A DNA stretch of 64,000 nt from Serendipita indica DSM 11827 (taxonomy: Eukaryota; Basidiomycota; Agaricomycetes; Sebacinales; Serendipitaceae), in assembly GCA_910890315.1 (NCBI GenBank), contig CAJVGD010000002.1, forward strand, positions 1,674,001-1,738,000, in the 5' to 3' direction. Shown here piece after piece: positions 24,502-36,482 of the stretch (within the stretch, counting starts at the first letter, position 1; every line of letters begins with the position of its first letter). The notes under the pieces are model-generated. The model did not search any database. It was not told the origin of the DNA and worked only from the letters and a program-made list of their open reading frames with translations. The translations under genes and the position numbers were made by a program.

Positions 24502-26205
24502 TTATGAGCCTCTCCGTCTCTTGTGAGGCCTGTCATCATACTCGGCGTCATCTCCTTCCTCAGTCTTGACACCCCGGAGCCGATTTCGCCGTGCGCCTTC
24601 TTCGCCCTCGGCATCGTCAGTGTCCGTCTCTAGCGCCTTTAGATTGCGGTTGACGTCAATGTGGACACGTGAGATGTCTTTTCCGTTCCTGGCAAGTTCT
24701 CTTGCGCGATCAATCGCTTGCTTGCGCTTGCTAAGCTGACGCGCCCATGCAGTGGCCGGTCGGGCTTGGTCCTGGATGCAAAGTTTAGCAACTCAATCCA
24801 TGGCATCTGTAACAAGTCGCGTTACCTTGTTGTGTATCAGCACACCGAGCTGCGCCAATTTGATGTCTGGCTGTTCCTGCACTGCTTCCCGAATGACCTT
24901 TTCGATAAGCCTGATTTCCAGTTCTGTATACGGTTCTCCATCTCTAGAACCAGGCTTTGAGGCTGTAGGGAGATCCGCGCTCGTCGGTGGCGAGTTTTGC
25001 GAGGCAGCCGCATCCGTGTTCGGCTTATTCTCGAGGCTGTTCGAGTGATTCGAACCCGGACGAGCAGTGTTATCAGGGGGTGGAAAGGCCCCATTAGCGA
25101 GGGCGCTCGATGGATACTTGGCGAGCATGGGGTAGCCCGAGCCGAGCTTTCCATTGCCCGATGAAGGCAAGCCAGCGCTCGTAGGCGTCTCTAACATTGG
25201 ACTAGACGCTTCAGAGGGCAGGTCCAGATCACCAGTCGTGGCCACCGACGAGGGCGGGGCGGTCATGGTTCGAGAATAGGACGGAGGGGCCGAGGTCGGT
25301 GGCACGGATGTACTATGGGGGGTTCCAACACCTGGTTGAAGGGAGATGACAGTGGGTGGAATTCCAGACCCCATGTAGCTTGCGCCGTTGACGAGGCCAC
25401 TTGCACTGGTTGTTGACATGGGAGAGGGCATATATGAAGTTTGATTCATCGAAGTCTGAGAAGCGCCTTCTTCCGACCGCAACTGCGCAACGAGTTCGTC
25501 AATTTCCTTTCGACGATGTTCATACGCATGCAGCAAGACGGTCGGGTCCTTGTGATTTGCCTGGGCAAAGAGAATGATTTGGTGTGTCTCTCGCTGGGGA
25601 GGAGCGGTCTGAAGCGCACGGGCGAGGAGATAAGCATCGAGTGGTTTCAACATGAGTTGGGGTTGTTGTTGTGGATAAGCGACTTGATGGTGATGGCCCG
25701 GATATTGAGAATGGGCATGTTGCGGATGCATCGAATGGCCTTGCATTTGCGCATGAGCCTGTTGTTGCGAGTAGTAACGCATGTTGGCGTGTTGTTGCTG
25801 GGGGTGCCAGCTCGCCGTGGGCGATTCATTACCGCTGGGAGCTCTGTAAACACCGATTGCGGGCTGCGACGGGTGATGGAGAGCCTGTTGCGGCTGCTGG
25901 GTATGCTGCTGATAATTAGGATGCTGTAGGTAAGCGTTCATCGCGCCGTTGTGGGATGAAATCTGCTGTGTGCCATACGATTGTTGTTGGTGCTCTCTCT
26001 GCGGCTGCGGCGACTCGAACACATTGGAAGACGATGCTTCGTGAGTATTTGGTGATTGTTGAGCCATTGAGGGATATCCAGAGACTGCTGCGCCGTTGGA
26101 AGAGGGCATACTGGTGGCCGCGCCGTACGATGCGCTGCTGTAGGCGGTCATCGAGTCCAGCGAGCCATATGGCCTTGCAGGATAATTCCTATGTTGATGC
26201 ATCAT
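24502..26205 (-). CDS. Gln/His-rich nuclear-type protein with small conserved core, function unknown
   Basis: The first ATG in frame (26205) gives MMHQHRNYPARPYGSLDS. The first 190 residues are low complexity and very rich in Gln, His, Ser and Tyr, as in transcription cofactors. A structured part follows: KPLDAYLLARALQTAPPQRE, THQIILFAQANHKDPTVLLH and EHRRKEIDELVAQLRSEE. A Ser/Thr/Pro-rich linker leads to a second conserved block, EPYTELEIRLIEKVIREAVQ, PDIKLAQLGVLIHNKVTRLV. One intron after TDAM joins to ARPATAWARQLSKRKQAIDR. The tail is acidic and then basic, ending DDRPHKRRRGS, a likely nuclear localisation signal (stop 24502-24504). A role in transcription is inference from composition only. 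Confidence 0.65.
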
Positions 26206-26542
26206 CTCGTTTGACACCAACCACGGCCCTCAGACTCGATCCGGACGCTGACAAGCGTTTGCCTAGCCTTGGAAGCTGGCGCTAACGTTATTGCCCAAAT
26301 AATGAACCACCTTGCTCGACATCAATCCACGGCTAGACTTTGCAAACCATTCTCATGTACATCTCACGCTTTTTGCTCAGTCGTGGCCAGGTTCACGCCA
26401 CCGCTCTCCCCTCGCTAGAAGCTCCAGACACCTGCCCTCGATAACCTCTTCCTAGGGCCCGCCGACAGTGCCTAAGCTGTGCGTCATTAATGTGTCGATA
26501 GCATACTGCAACAATTCTCTAGCATCTTGATCTCCCAAAGGC
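26206..26542. other. Region between Gln/His-rich gene start and lipase end
   Basis: Both flanking genes are on the minus strand, so this should be the promoter and 5' UTR of the left gene plus the 3' UTR of the lipase. A spliced upstream exon of the Gln/His-rich gene is possible. Nothing else recognised. Confidence 0.35.
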
Positions 26543-28756
26543 TCAGTCCACTCCCCCCTCAACGCCAGGAGGCGGTGGGGGTCCTCCCGCGGCAGTTTTT
26601 GTCGACGAGTGTTTACGTCCAGACTTGCTTCGGTGGACGGCAGGGCGCTTTGCCTTGCCGTCCTCTTCATCATCGCTGCCGCTGCTGCTCTCAAACAGGA
26701 CCTCGTGCTCGCTATTGTTCTCGTCATCCCATGTTAGTCCTTCGACTTCCTCTGCTAGCTTGGCCGCAATTTCGAGGTAGAAACTCGCCGGCTTGAAATT
26801 GATCGCCTTGCCTGCAATTTCTGCAAACTTGTACCGAGCCGCATTGATCCAGCCGACAAGATCCAAATGATTGACTTCGTCGAGAGTGCCCATGTACTTT
26901 CCCTTTCGCAATGAGTCAGCCATCCCATCGTGCAGTCTCGTCCAGTTTACGTACCCACTGCGCCGAAGAGACGGACACCAGCCCATCATTCGGTCCCTCT
27001 TTCTCTAATATCACACCATGAGGCCATCTAAACGGGTCGACTAGGCCAGGCTGACACGAGGCACCCCAGCTGTAGTATGCTATACCCTCGACGTCGGGCA
27101 CATCCTCGTTAAACCTTTTCATAGCGTCCCTCGTCAGCCCTTCAAAGGCCTTGCCGTCTCCTCCTCCGTTTGGTAAATACTCCAAGAATGAGACCAGAGA
27201 AGGTATTCGCGATTTCCCAAGTGTCTCAAGAAAGTAGTCGGCAAAGTATGAACCACGGTGAGGAGTACCAATAGTGGTCACAGACCGAATCTTAAAGGCC
27301 GTTGGCCGAATCTTGGATGCTAGCCAACGAATATCCAGCCCTCCCATGCTATGTCCTGAAAACGTCAGAGCCATTCGCGATCGATACACGAAGCTCACCG
27401 ATTAGATGAACCTCTCTTCCAGGGTACACTTCTGTGATCTTTGCTTCCAAAACTTTGGCGCGCTCCTCAACGCCTGACGTTGCAGGAACTCTTGTGATGA
27501 GGAGTTCGATCCCATTCTCCTCGAGTACCTCTTTGATCCCCCTCCAATGCGTAATTTGTAAAGGCGCAAAGGACGCTCCCAAAGAGACAGAGTCAAATCC
27601 TAATAGTCCATGACAGAATACAAGAGGTAGCCTCGGTGTAAGATCTGTAAGAAGGCATCAGATGAACTGGAACTAGAAGGTGGGTCGCGTGCCTACATTT
27701 CTTACGAATGTGGTCTGCTTCTTTTTGGGCAGTCGATGCTTTATCGTCATCGCCCAGAAGCTCGTCTACTGCTGCTTTGTTGCCCTCTTGGAACCACCAT
27801 TTCCCCATCGACGTGGGTACCATGCTGGTAGGGGCACTCGTCTGAATGCCCCTGTCCCTCGTTGTCAATGAGCGAAGCGAGTCAATCGATGTCCTTGTGT
27901 CATTCCTTGTGAGAGATGCTCCAGGGCCCGAAAACATGGTGCTTGTAGGGGAAGCGAAGATGTGAGGTTGTTGGGTGAGGACGGACGAGGATGGCTGGCC
28001 TGGCCGACCTGTGGAAGACAAGGAAGAGGGCTGAATCTGTAGAGGACGTGTGATGGAGGATGTTGGCATCGACGCTCTTGCAAGATTGTCCAACAAGACT
28101 GGATGACGAAATGGACGCCCGTCGATGCTATGCCGCTGAACGTGACCTTGCCCTTCAAACGCGGGCGCCATTCGGGCTTCTGGTGGTCTCTGTATCTTGA
28201 AGACTTCATCCGAGATGGCTTGCTGCAGAGCAGCGCTCGTCTGACCATCCAGCCCAGACGAGCTCTGTGACGTGCTCCCGTTTACCCTTAGCTGTGGTTG
28301 TGGATGCTTATTCACGGCTTGTTTGTCTCGTTCGAGTTCTTCTGAGCGCCTGTGAGGACTGGAGCCATTGCTATTTCCTTCGCGCAAATCGAGCGAGCTG
28401 CGACTTGGTGGTGCAGACGTGTCCGAATATATAGCGTCTGTGATCCATTTGACGACAGGAGGTGTCCATGACGTTCTTTTACTGCTCACTGCCGCCAATG
28501 TGGACGTTCCGGTCGGCACGCGTACAGGCATCTCTAAACTGGTTCTGGCGGAATTGGTAGATTCTTCCCCAGCGCTCTTCGAGTTGCTCTGTGAGTTATT
28601 TCCCGTGAATGGTGTCTGCGGCCGTGAACGGTCAAGGGAGGAGCGAGCAGAGTTTGGATTGCTGCCTCCAAAGAGCGATCCGAGCCTGTCTTGGATTGAC
28701 GTCCTTGCTTCGTGGTCTTTACTCGGCGTCGTCTCCGATCCCGATGGTCCTGACAT
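26543..28756 (-). CDS. Lipase with alpha/beta-hydrolase fold (Tgl2-like) and long disordered N-terminus
   Basis: Starts MSGPSGSETTPSKDHEARTS at 28756; earlier in-frame residues lack an ATG. About 370 residues of Ser/Thr/Pro-rich sequence come first. After an intron the catalytic domain opens with LTPRLPLVFCHGLLGFDSVS (oxyanion-hole HG), then THWRGIKEVLEENGIELLIT and VPATSGVEERAKVLEAKI. The nucleophile motif GHSMGGLDIRWLAS is split by an intron just before it. Then come TIGTPHRGSYFADYF, GPNDGLVSVSSAQWGKYMGT and VNHLDLVGWINAARYKF, which carry the likely catalytic Asp and His. It ends in an acidic and Pro-rich tail (PPPPPGVEGGVD). The motif pattern resembles bacterial LipA-type lipases and yeast mitochondrial Tgl2. 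Substrate (triacylglycerol or phospholipid) and location are not shown by sequence. Confidence 0.85.
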
Positions 28757-28855
28757 GCCTCTTCCGCAAAATTCGCGGTGAGTGCAGGTTGCAAGTGTGC
28801 TGCTGGCCAACTTGGACCGCGTCTACGACAAGTGTTGCACTTTAATCTTTTAATC
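28757..28855. promoter_or_regulatory. Compact divergent promoter, lipase and 94-residue protein gene
   Basis: The ATG codons of the lipase (28756, minus) and of the small gene at 28856 (plus) are only 99 bp apart, so they probably share a nucleosome-free promoter. No site can be named. Confidence 0.35.
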
Positions 28856-29239
28856 ATGACCACCAAGCAGCTATTGCCCCCAATTACACGTGGAGTTGTC
28901 GCTCTCAGAGATGGTATGAATGCGCCGAGCCAAGCTGGCGTAGAAGCAAAGGCTAAGCAAGTCTAGTCGCCACAACAAAGGAGCAAATTGCTGCAAATGG
29001 TGTCGGAAAGAGGGCTTCTCCTCAAGAGTATACCCCTCTTATCCTCACAAGGACGCATATTTACACCTTTTTAGCACACCCATCTTCATTTGCGAGCTCA
29101 ATGGTATGTGGGTCTACTTCAGACTGATCGTTATATAATACAAGTTCAGCTTGCAATCGATTATTTCCGTCGAGAGACCGCCTCGCCCTCCACCGCAAGC
29201 GAGACCACAACACCGACGATGTGTTTACTGATGTCTTGA
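28856..29239 (+). CDS. Small three-exon gene, 94-residue protein, function unknown
   Basis: Spliced by eye: exons 28856-28913, 28967-29103 and 29150-29239 sum to 95 codons including the stop. Intron 1 (GTATGA...TCTAG) carries GCTAAG as a branch-like site; intron 2 is GTATGT...TTCAG. The product starts MTTKQLLPPITRGVVALRDV, continues ATTKEQIAANG and YTPLILTRTHIYTFLAHPSS, and ends in a Ser/Thr-rich tail with TPTMCLLMS. The first 19 residues could form an amphipathic basic helix, which would fit mitochondrial import, but this is a guess. I recognise no family. Unspliced, the frame stops after 36 residues, so automated calls may miss it. Confidence 0.55.
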
Positions 29240-29439
29240 CATGGAACTCAGAATCAAACCCACAAGATCAAATGCGTGAATAAAATCATGGCCAGAAGCC
29301 TGATGGTCACTGGATCTTCCGCTCCTCTCCGAGTCATGAATAGTTGTACATCCAATCACAGATGCTTACCAGCACTATAGTTTAGACAATGATAACATAG
29401 CTAAGGGTACATCATAATAATCGACTATAAAGATACGCA

Positions 29440-32400
29440 TTAAGTCTCTGATGCTCCGACAACTGTCCCAAGCAAATTCTGCAATTCCTCCATACGCTGC
29501 TGCTGTAAATCCTGCTTGTTGAGCGGTTTACCAAGCGTCAACTTCGCCAGATCAGCCTTCTTCTTTTGAACTTCCAACAGTCGTTGCTCGATCGAATTCT
29601 CGATGATAAACTTGGTCGAGACTACGGGATGGATTTGACCTAGACGATGAATACGGTCGATGGCTTGGTTCTCTACGGCAGGGTTCCAGTATGGGTCCAT
29701 GAGATACACATTACGAGCCGCCGTTAGCGTCAGTCCTACGCCTCCTGCCTTCAAGCTCACTAGCCAAGCATAAGCAGGAGTAGATTGCCATAGATGACCA
29801 CGTACCGAGAAGCACCTCGCATTTAGGGTCATTCTTGAGGGCATCGAGTGCTTTGTTGCGCTCCTCTCGCTTCATACCCCCGTCTAGACGCTCATAGTAA
29901 ATTCCGGCCGTTTCCAACGCGTCCTCAATCTTGTCTAGCATACTCGTCCACTGAGAGCTACCGAAGATGATCAGCGCAAAAACTGGAACACGCGCGGAGA
30001 TTACTCACAAAACGACAGACTTGACGATCCCGCTGTCCACTCGGTTGCCATGTCCATCCATCTCCTGTACATCGTCCACCTCGGTCGGTTCATAATTGGC
30101 CGAATAAGGGTTCCTCTTCGAAAATGGCATCAATTCCTGGAGCAGGGCTAACACCTTGGTCGATGGCTTGTAGTTTGCAATTGGTTCGCCACGGGCACGC
30201 CTCACGCGCTTCATACCCGCAGCTCCAGCGAAATCCTTGCGTTTATGATCCGTACCATCTGACTGCACTTCTATCGCGTCCACCGTCGGAGACAGCTCGA
30301 GCTGACAAACAGAGCATGTGCCGCGTGTATCCGCAGGTGCACATGGCCATGATGCACATATTTTGGCGCGGAAGCAGCACAGGCAAAACAGGTGTGTACA
30401 ACGTGTTACGATAGGATGCACCATTGCACATGGACTGCCTTGTCGCGTCGCAGAAAGCGATGGTGTCGTTGACGACGGCATACTTTTGGGCTTTCGACCA
30501 CGCTTTGCTGCTACAGGGGTCTCTTGGCCTTCGTTCACGGCGTCTGGGCCTCCCTCTGTGGGAACAGTGGAGAGCTCCATGCCGCACTCGACGCACTGAG
30601 CCGTCGAGGTATCTCGCATCAATGCAAAGATAGCCGTAGCGCGTTCGAGATTGATTCCATCCACCTCGATGCCCTTGATCGCCTCCTCATATTCTGCCGC
30701 GCAGTCATACCGGTGTCCATCTTTTGATGCTTTGACTAGCTCGACATCATCGCAAATTTGGCGGAGCCTTAGGATCCTTTGGAGAATGTTGACATAATTC
30801 TTCATCACCTCGGCTCTACCCATATTCATAAACTCGGCTTGCGATTCACCGAAGAATGAGTCGTAAATGGTTCGTTCCTCGTCTTGTAGCTTCAGAAGAA
30901 CCATTCGGTCGGTGCGGGGAGGCAAGGTCAGAATAGGCTTCCCATTCTGATCCTTGGTCTCTTTAGTACGTCTCAAGGCGAGCAGACGCATAATTGTCTG
31001 AAGTCGGGTGAATCCCACTGCTTGGTTGTACTTGATGGGGCCCCCAATAAGATTCGTCCATATCCCCTTTTCGTCGAATGGTTTGACTCGAAGAAACTTG
31101 ATAAGTGCATATACGTCGTCAACCTTGTTCTGCAATGGTGTTCCAGTAAGGCAGAGACGACGATCAGCAACGAGATCGCAGCAGGCTCGACTTGCAACAG
31201 TTGTGGGTTCTTTGATAAAGCTTCCAGGCGTCAGTGTATGGTAAGAGGAGCAGGATAGAACACGCACTGGGCTTCGTCAAGCACAACCCTAAACCAATAG
31301 ATCGCCTGTAAAGGGCTACCACAATCTCCGGGAGTGAACGCTCGTTTCCGCCTGCTCTTCGCCTTCTTTTTGGGGACCGCATTGCCGTTTTCATCGAGCT
31401 CAATGATGCCAGAATCTGAACTGACGCCTTCCTCGTCTTCGGCGTCTGGGTTGGCGGCACGCATTTGTTTCGAGTACTCGGACGAGAGTGTGCTGTATGT
31501 GGTGATGACAATGTCGAATTTGGAGATGTACTGAGGATCCGCCCGACGAGACGCTCCGTGATAAATATAGATGCGTATCGGCTGGCCCTTTTTTCCAGAT
31601 ACAGGCGATGGCTGGCGCGACGGTTGTGTTGATCGGGGTGCTTCCGATAGTCGTCCGTCCGAGAGTAGGGTCAAGTCGGACATGTCTCCAGTCACGCTCG
31701 AGGCGACAGAGGCTGGAGGTGGAGGGTTGGATCCGACTCCACCGATCACAGTCACATCGCCTCCCCAATGATCTTTGATCTGATCCTCCCAGCTGACGAT
31801 CGTCGATAGCGGGCACACGATCAACGTCGCCTTGGTCTTTTCCTTGATCCTCGTCATTCTGTTGTATTCCGCTACGGCCTTTTCGTGCATCGCCTTCTTT
31901 TTCTCCTTTGTAAGCGAGAGCTTTTTGAGATTCGGCATGTCCCAAACTGCATTGTTGCCAAAGCCCTCCGTGGACGGCTCCTCTTCAAAGGGCTCCGGCG
32001 GGGACGGCAGCACGAACGGCTCGGCGGCAAATTGTTCAGCCTGTGGAACCGTAGTCGCAAGAAGGCACAGAGTTTCCTGCCGAGCACCTGCGTCAGCACA
32101 CCTGAAGACCAGTCGCCACAACTTACCAATGTCTTGCCAAGCCCCATATCGTCTGCTAAGAGGGCACATTTTGGTTCTGCAGGCTTGCTGAACACAATCT
32201 CTTGTGTCACCGAGTTTTGCCATCCGCTGCCATTGCAATGCCAAAGCGAGGCTGCTTTGCCTTTGGCGAGAACGAGCTCTTGTTCCCGTTCGAGCAAGAA
32301 TGACAGTGCCTTTTTCTGGTGAGGATAAAGGGGCGTGGAAATGTTATCGCCTAATCCAACGGTCAATTCAACGCCACAGCAACGAAACAAATGCTGACCG

Positions 32401-33666
32401 GGTGAAGTTTCTGGCAAATCCTCCTCTCCTCGAAGCTTCTGGAACACCGTATCCGCACTGCTGCGTTGTGTCTCGACGCTCTTTGCGCTGACGGCAGGCG
32501 ACGCCCATCTCGAGCTTGGAGCAGATTGGGCCACAGGTAGACTTTGCCCGTGGTGAGGATTGTGATAGATGAGATTTACGCTCGATAGCACGGGCCCCCA
32601 CATGGGACTTGGCCGTTCGAGTAACAGGCCCGATTTGAAGAGGGCATCGGCGACCTGAGACACATTGCCTTTTGCAGTGAAGACGAGAACGGCTAGAGGC
32701 GCTACGAGCATCTCGAATTCAAGGTCAGCTTTCGATCAGCAATTGACGTGGGCAGATACCACTCACGTTGCTGCCTGGTTGTACAGTTTTGATCATGGCT
32801 TCTAGCTTGATCGCTCGCTTGCACATAAGTGGATGAAGTCGTGCAGCGACCTTTGTTTCGACTACAGCAAAATTGTCTGGAGCGAGGACGTTGCCATTGC
32901 GAGCCTGACTTGGCGTGTAGATGAGGATATCATGAGCGTCTGGGTTCTCGCTTGGTGCGCGGAGCTTGACTGGCACATAGTCCGCGCTTCCAGCGGGCAT
33001 GATTTGGCCATTTGGCATGACCGTGTGTGTTTGTTGTTGCATAATGTATGGAACCGGACTAAGAACAAGTGCTGACACGTTAATCTGGCCGATGAGAATG
33101 GCTGTTGTTGGCGCGAGACTGTCATCCAACACCAGAGTTTGTCTAGGATAGCCCGAGGGCTGCGGTGACGGCGAGGTAAAGGCTGGAGATTGATCCCTGG
33201 TCAGATCTATAACGTTTGGCGGATATCGTTGGCCGACATGGCTTGTAGGCGGGACGGGGGTCACGTGCGGCGTTCGTGCAGTGGCAAGTGTCTGATGTTG
33301 CGCTTTGGTAAGCTGATCGAGTTGATGCTGAATGTGAACTGGAGTAGGCTGGGATGACCAATTACGAGCCTGAAAGGACTGGGGCGTCAGCTGGGGCACA
33401 AGCGGACCCTCGCGCGGGAGTGGTTGCGATAGCGGCGGTAGTTGGAGCATATTCAGAGGGTTATGATGACTTCTAGCCAGTAAATGATCTCCTTTTGAGC
33501 TCATGTGAGGGATAAAAGCCGCGGGCGTCCCATTGACGCGGGCTCGCTTTGCGTCTGGCATTGGCAGCTCGTCGTCGTCGTTGTCTATCCCTGTGAGATC
33601 GATGGGGTCTGCTCCTGAATTCCCAAGCTGCGGGACTGGAGCCGTGTTGAGCATCGTAAACGACAT
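29440..33666 (-). CDS. SNF2-family ATPase with RING finger (Rad5/HLTF/Uls1 type)
   Basis: Starts MSFTMLNTAPVPQLG at 33666. The disordered N-terminus carries two SUMO-interaction-like motifs, DPIDLTGIDNDDDE and NVIDLTRD. A HIRAN-like or related domain may follow (around YVPVKLRAPSENPDAHDILI). The SNF2 ATPase opens with TPLYPHQKKALSFLLERE; motif I is LLADDMGLGKT, Ia is TLIVCPLSTIVSWEDQI, and the Walker B box is RVVLDEAQ (DEAQ rather than DEGH). Then come CLTGTPLQNKVDDVYALIKF and a RING-like zinc region inserted between the lobes (CVECGMEL, then TRCTHLFCLCCFRAKIC and CSVCQLEL). Lobe 2 ends LKAGGVGLTLTAARNVYLMD and ENQAIDRIHRLGQ. Known relatives remodel or translocate on DNA during replication-fork repair and can act as ubiquitin or SUMO-targeted ligases. 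I cannot decide between HLTF and Uls1 branches. Confidence 0.9.
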
Positions 33667-33857
33667 CGTTGCGTGATCCAAGGTCGGTGGACAAACACTC
33701 GCAGCTTGTCCGTCTCCGACTACTGCCAGCATTCCAATTGTACACTCGGAAATTGCACACAAAATGCCAAATATCAAGGATTTATTACACGTCTCTCTGA
33801 TATCTCGCGCCTCTTTATGGCCACCGAGATCCCGGAACATTACAAATCGCAGTATAT

Positions 33858-34909
33858 CTAATCGGCCTGGCTCTGCTCCCCGCGTTTATCAGCGCAATCA
33901 GCTTTACAAGCAATTCTGCTTACCCAGCCAAGTTTCTCCATGGCCTCTTCGGCTGCTTTTTCTTTGGCCTCTTGTTTCTTGCCGCCGACACCCGTCCCGA
34001 CAATTTCACAGGTGGGAGACACTAGAATACGTCAGAACTTGACGATACATCTCATCCAACATACGTCTCACGGTCGCTTTGTGCGTCGGTCGATGAGGGC
34101 TGCCCATGTTATTGCATTGCCAGTCTGGGTGGATGTTTCTCTGCGCACATATCTGGTTAAAAAGTGCTAAAGAACCGAGCTGACTCTGGTAAGACGCGTT
34201 TGAAGACGAAGTACTCGAGGTACTTGGGGAAGGCGACGATGGTACTTGCGCGGGCTGGTGCTCCTCGGCTGGTCCCTTCAACTTGAGAGTCTGGAGCTTT
34301 TCAGTTAAACTATTAGCTGCGTTCTCGAAAGCCACTATGTCCTCCAGGCCTTGTTCGACCAATTGGCCGAACCAATCCTCGACAGTCCGATAATTCCTGT
34401 CGCTCTGCATGAAGAGCGCGCCAACATAAGCCTGGAAAAGCTTTGCCTTTGTTGCCGTATTCTGACGAAGGAGAAGTTCCGCAGAATAATGGACCTGGAG
34501 GCGAGATGGCAATCCGTAAATGTCAGCCCAGACTGCCAGCCGATCTTGGTTGACGAGCAGCTTTCGCTTTTCCTATACTTCGTTATCACTCTCAATCCCT
34601 CAGGTTATCAGTAGTACCGACCGTCAAATCTCCTGGACGCGAAAGCGGAGAAGATTACGGAGCACTATGGTGACTACCAAGCTAATCACGGTGTCACCTA
34701 GAAATGCGAGGCTTATTCAAGTCTTCAGTACGGTATAAACTCAAGGGTGTGCGTCGTCACCTCTCATTATCATCGCCAGGCCTGTCAGCATGGACAAGTC
34801 CAGCCGGACGAGCAGCTACAGACTTGTGAGTGAAGACTTCCGTCTTCAGTGCATCGTCTGTGATGTCCGGGAGGGGGTACTGCTCAGAGAGGGTCATGGA
34901 TGGGGTCAT
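33858..34909 (-). pseudogene. RNase III-like plus dsRBD gene, paralog A (probably broken)
   Basis: First of five paralogs. The start ATG at 34909 gives MTPSMTLSEQYPLPDITDDA, then VFTHKS, the RNase III N-terminal motif. Exon 2 (joined AG/C) reads DDNESLAFLGDTVISLVVTI, the NERLEFLGD-type motif with the second Glu changed to Ala. Exon 3 gives LLVNQDRLAVWADIYGL and TKAKLFQAYVGALF (Asp to Lys, Glu to Gln at the last two metal ligands). A Ser-rich linker and a dsRBD follow (LALFNQICAQRNIHPDW; GTGVGGKKQEAKEKAAEEAM), with the stop at 33858. Exon 2 runs into an in-frame TGA a few codons before the donor expected from paralog B, and I found no splice choice that avoids it. A reading in the next frame (PLSRPGD) matches B, so a small indel or a sequence error is likely. 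Confidence 0.6.
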
Positions 34910-35230
34910 GGGTGCGTGCTGGTTTCACGGTGCGTGGTCCTCGCCAGTAAAGACCTACAGGGCTGATATAACGTAGAATCTGTGTCAGGCTCGCTTTCGT
35001 CTGATGACACATCGTTCAGGTCGTTATTCTCTCTCAGATCGGGTGGCAATACAGTCGACGTTTCGTGAATCAAGACAGCGCCACATTGCGCTCGTAGGAT
35101 TGGGCCGTCGACCCTGGGAATGAGAAGACGTCCACATTTCTTAGCGAATCGATCTGTAAGAGTTCAACTCCTCGTTTGGCTTACACTCTGCTTTTGTGAG
35201 CCTGCCAATAGACTCCCCAACCAGACCTGT
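34910..35230. other. Spacer between paralogs A and B
   Basis: Should contain the promoter of paralog A and the 3' UTR of paralog B, both read leftward. I see no additional gene. Confidence 0.35.
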
Positions 35231-36271
35231 TTATGCCCAATGCATCTCCCTCAATGCTTGTTCCGCGGCCCTTGCCTTTGCTTCAGCCTTTGTTACCCCA
35301 ATACCTTCGCCTATTGGGGTGTTGGACGGCGGCACTGTTCTGAGTTTAGCAGATAAGATGCAACCATTGGAACGTCCTACATTTGATGGTGACTGTAAAC
35401 GTTGGAGCGTGTGGTTCGCCCTCTTGTGTGCAACACCAGCTGGGAACCAGCTTCTCTTGTTGGCATCTCTGGTTGAATAGAGCCAACGCTCCTACCCGCA
35501 CAGGAGTCTTCGGCAAAGTAGATGTCTTTGTTTGGTTTGTGGATGAAGGATGTGAGGAGGGTTTGCTTTGATATGGTGACAGCGATGAGTTTCGAGATAA
35601 AGGGAATGGACGGTCTTCATCCTTCACTGCTGTCTTACTGAACGCGTCAGAAAGGTCGTCTTCAGCCTTCTCCATTGCAAGTATCTCCTTTAGCGCAGTC
35701 TCTACGACGTGACCCAACCAATCTTCTATTGGCCCAAGATTGTATTCGGCCTGCTCGAACAATCCACCAACATATGCTTGGAAAACCTGCGCTCTTGTAG
35801 ACGTATTCTGTTGGATTAGCAATCTTGTTGAATGGTGAGCTTGTATCCGTTTAGATAAGCCATAAATGTCTGCCCATCCTGCCAGACGATCCTGATTGAC
35901 TAAAAGGGCTCGTTTGATCTTATAAGACAATCAGCCGCCATGACCCCTCTACCCAAACGTGTGCTCACCGATAGATCACCCGGTCTCGAGAGGGGAAGCT
36001 CTACACGAAGGACCATGGTAACTATCAGCCCAATAACTGAATCCCCGAGGAATGCTAAGCTTGATGAGGGCTCATAAGCACCATACAAGGGGCGGGCTCA
36101 AGAGGATTACCTCTCATTATCGTCGCCCGGTTCTTCATGATGCACACGGCCTGCAGGACGACCAAAAACCGATTTATGTCTGAAAATGCGCTGCTCAATC
36201 ACAGGATCGTGAATTGGAGGCAACGGGTGCTGCTTATCGAGTCTTGATTGGGTCATTTTGCGATGGTGCAT
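35231..36271 (-). CDS. RNase III-like plus dsRBD protein, paralog B
   Basis: The start at 36271 gives MHHRKMTQSRLDKQHPLPPI; the second ATG (36256) is equally possible. The HKS motif (IFRHKSVFGRPAGR) is followed by DDNESLAFLGDSVIGLIVTM across an AG/C intron, then LPLSRPGDLS. An intron (GTGAGC...TATAAG) joins to IKRALLVNQDRLAGWADIYG. The second RNase III motif is TRAQVFQAYVGGLF. Relative to bacterial RNase III metal ligands (E41, D45, D114, E117, numbering from memory), E41 is Ala, D114 is Gln and E117 is Gln; D45 remains. After a Ser/Pro-rich linker comes a dsRBD: GALALFNQRCQQEKLVPSW, FTVTIK, then GEGIGVTKAEAKARAAEQAL, ending MHWA. Likely a dsRNA binder without cleavage activity. Four exons, all open. 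Confidence 0.75.
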
Positions 36272-36482
36272 CGCTCGTCGGCGACTCTCTACATTTTATG
36301 GGACTGACACAAAGCAAGGAGAATCAGGCTCCGAAATAGCAGCTTCCCGGGGTCTCAGGCCCCCCACTGATGCACCTTTTACTCGCGATTTGTTCACAGT
36401 CAGACGCACATTCAAATATACGATCGAACATTCGCGAATCAAACCCAGAATTTACACACCGTCCAGGCTACTGGATTCATAG

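Noticed and set aside
28757-28810. Longer N-terminus for the lipase starting near 28810.
   Set aside because: The codon there is TTG, not ATG; the first ATG in frame is at 28756.
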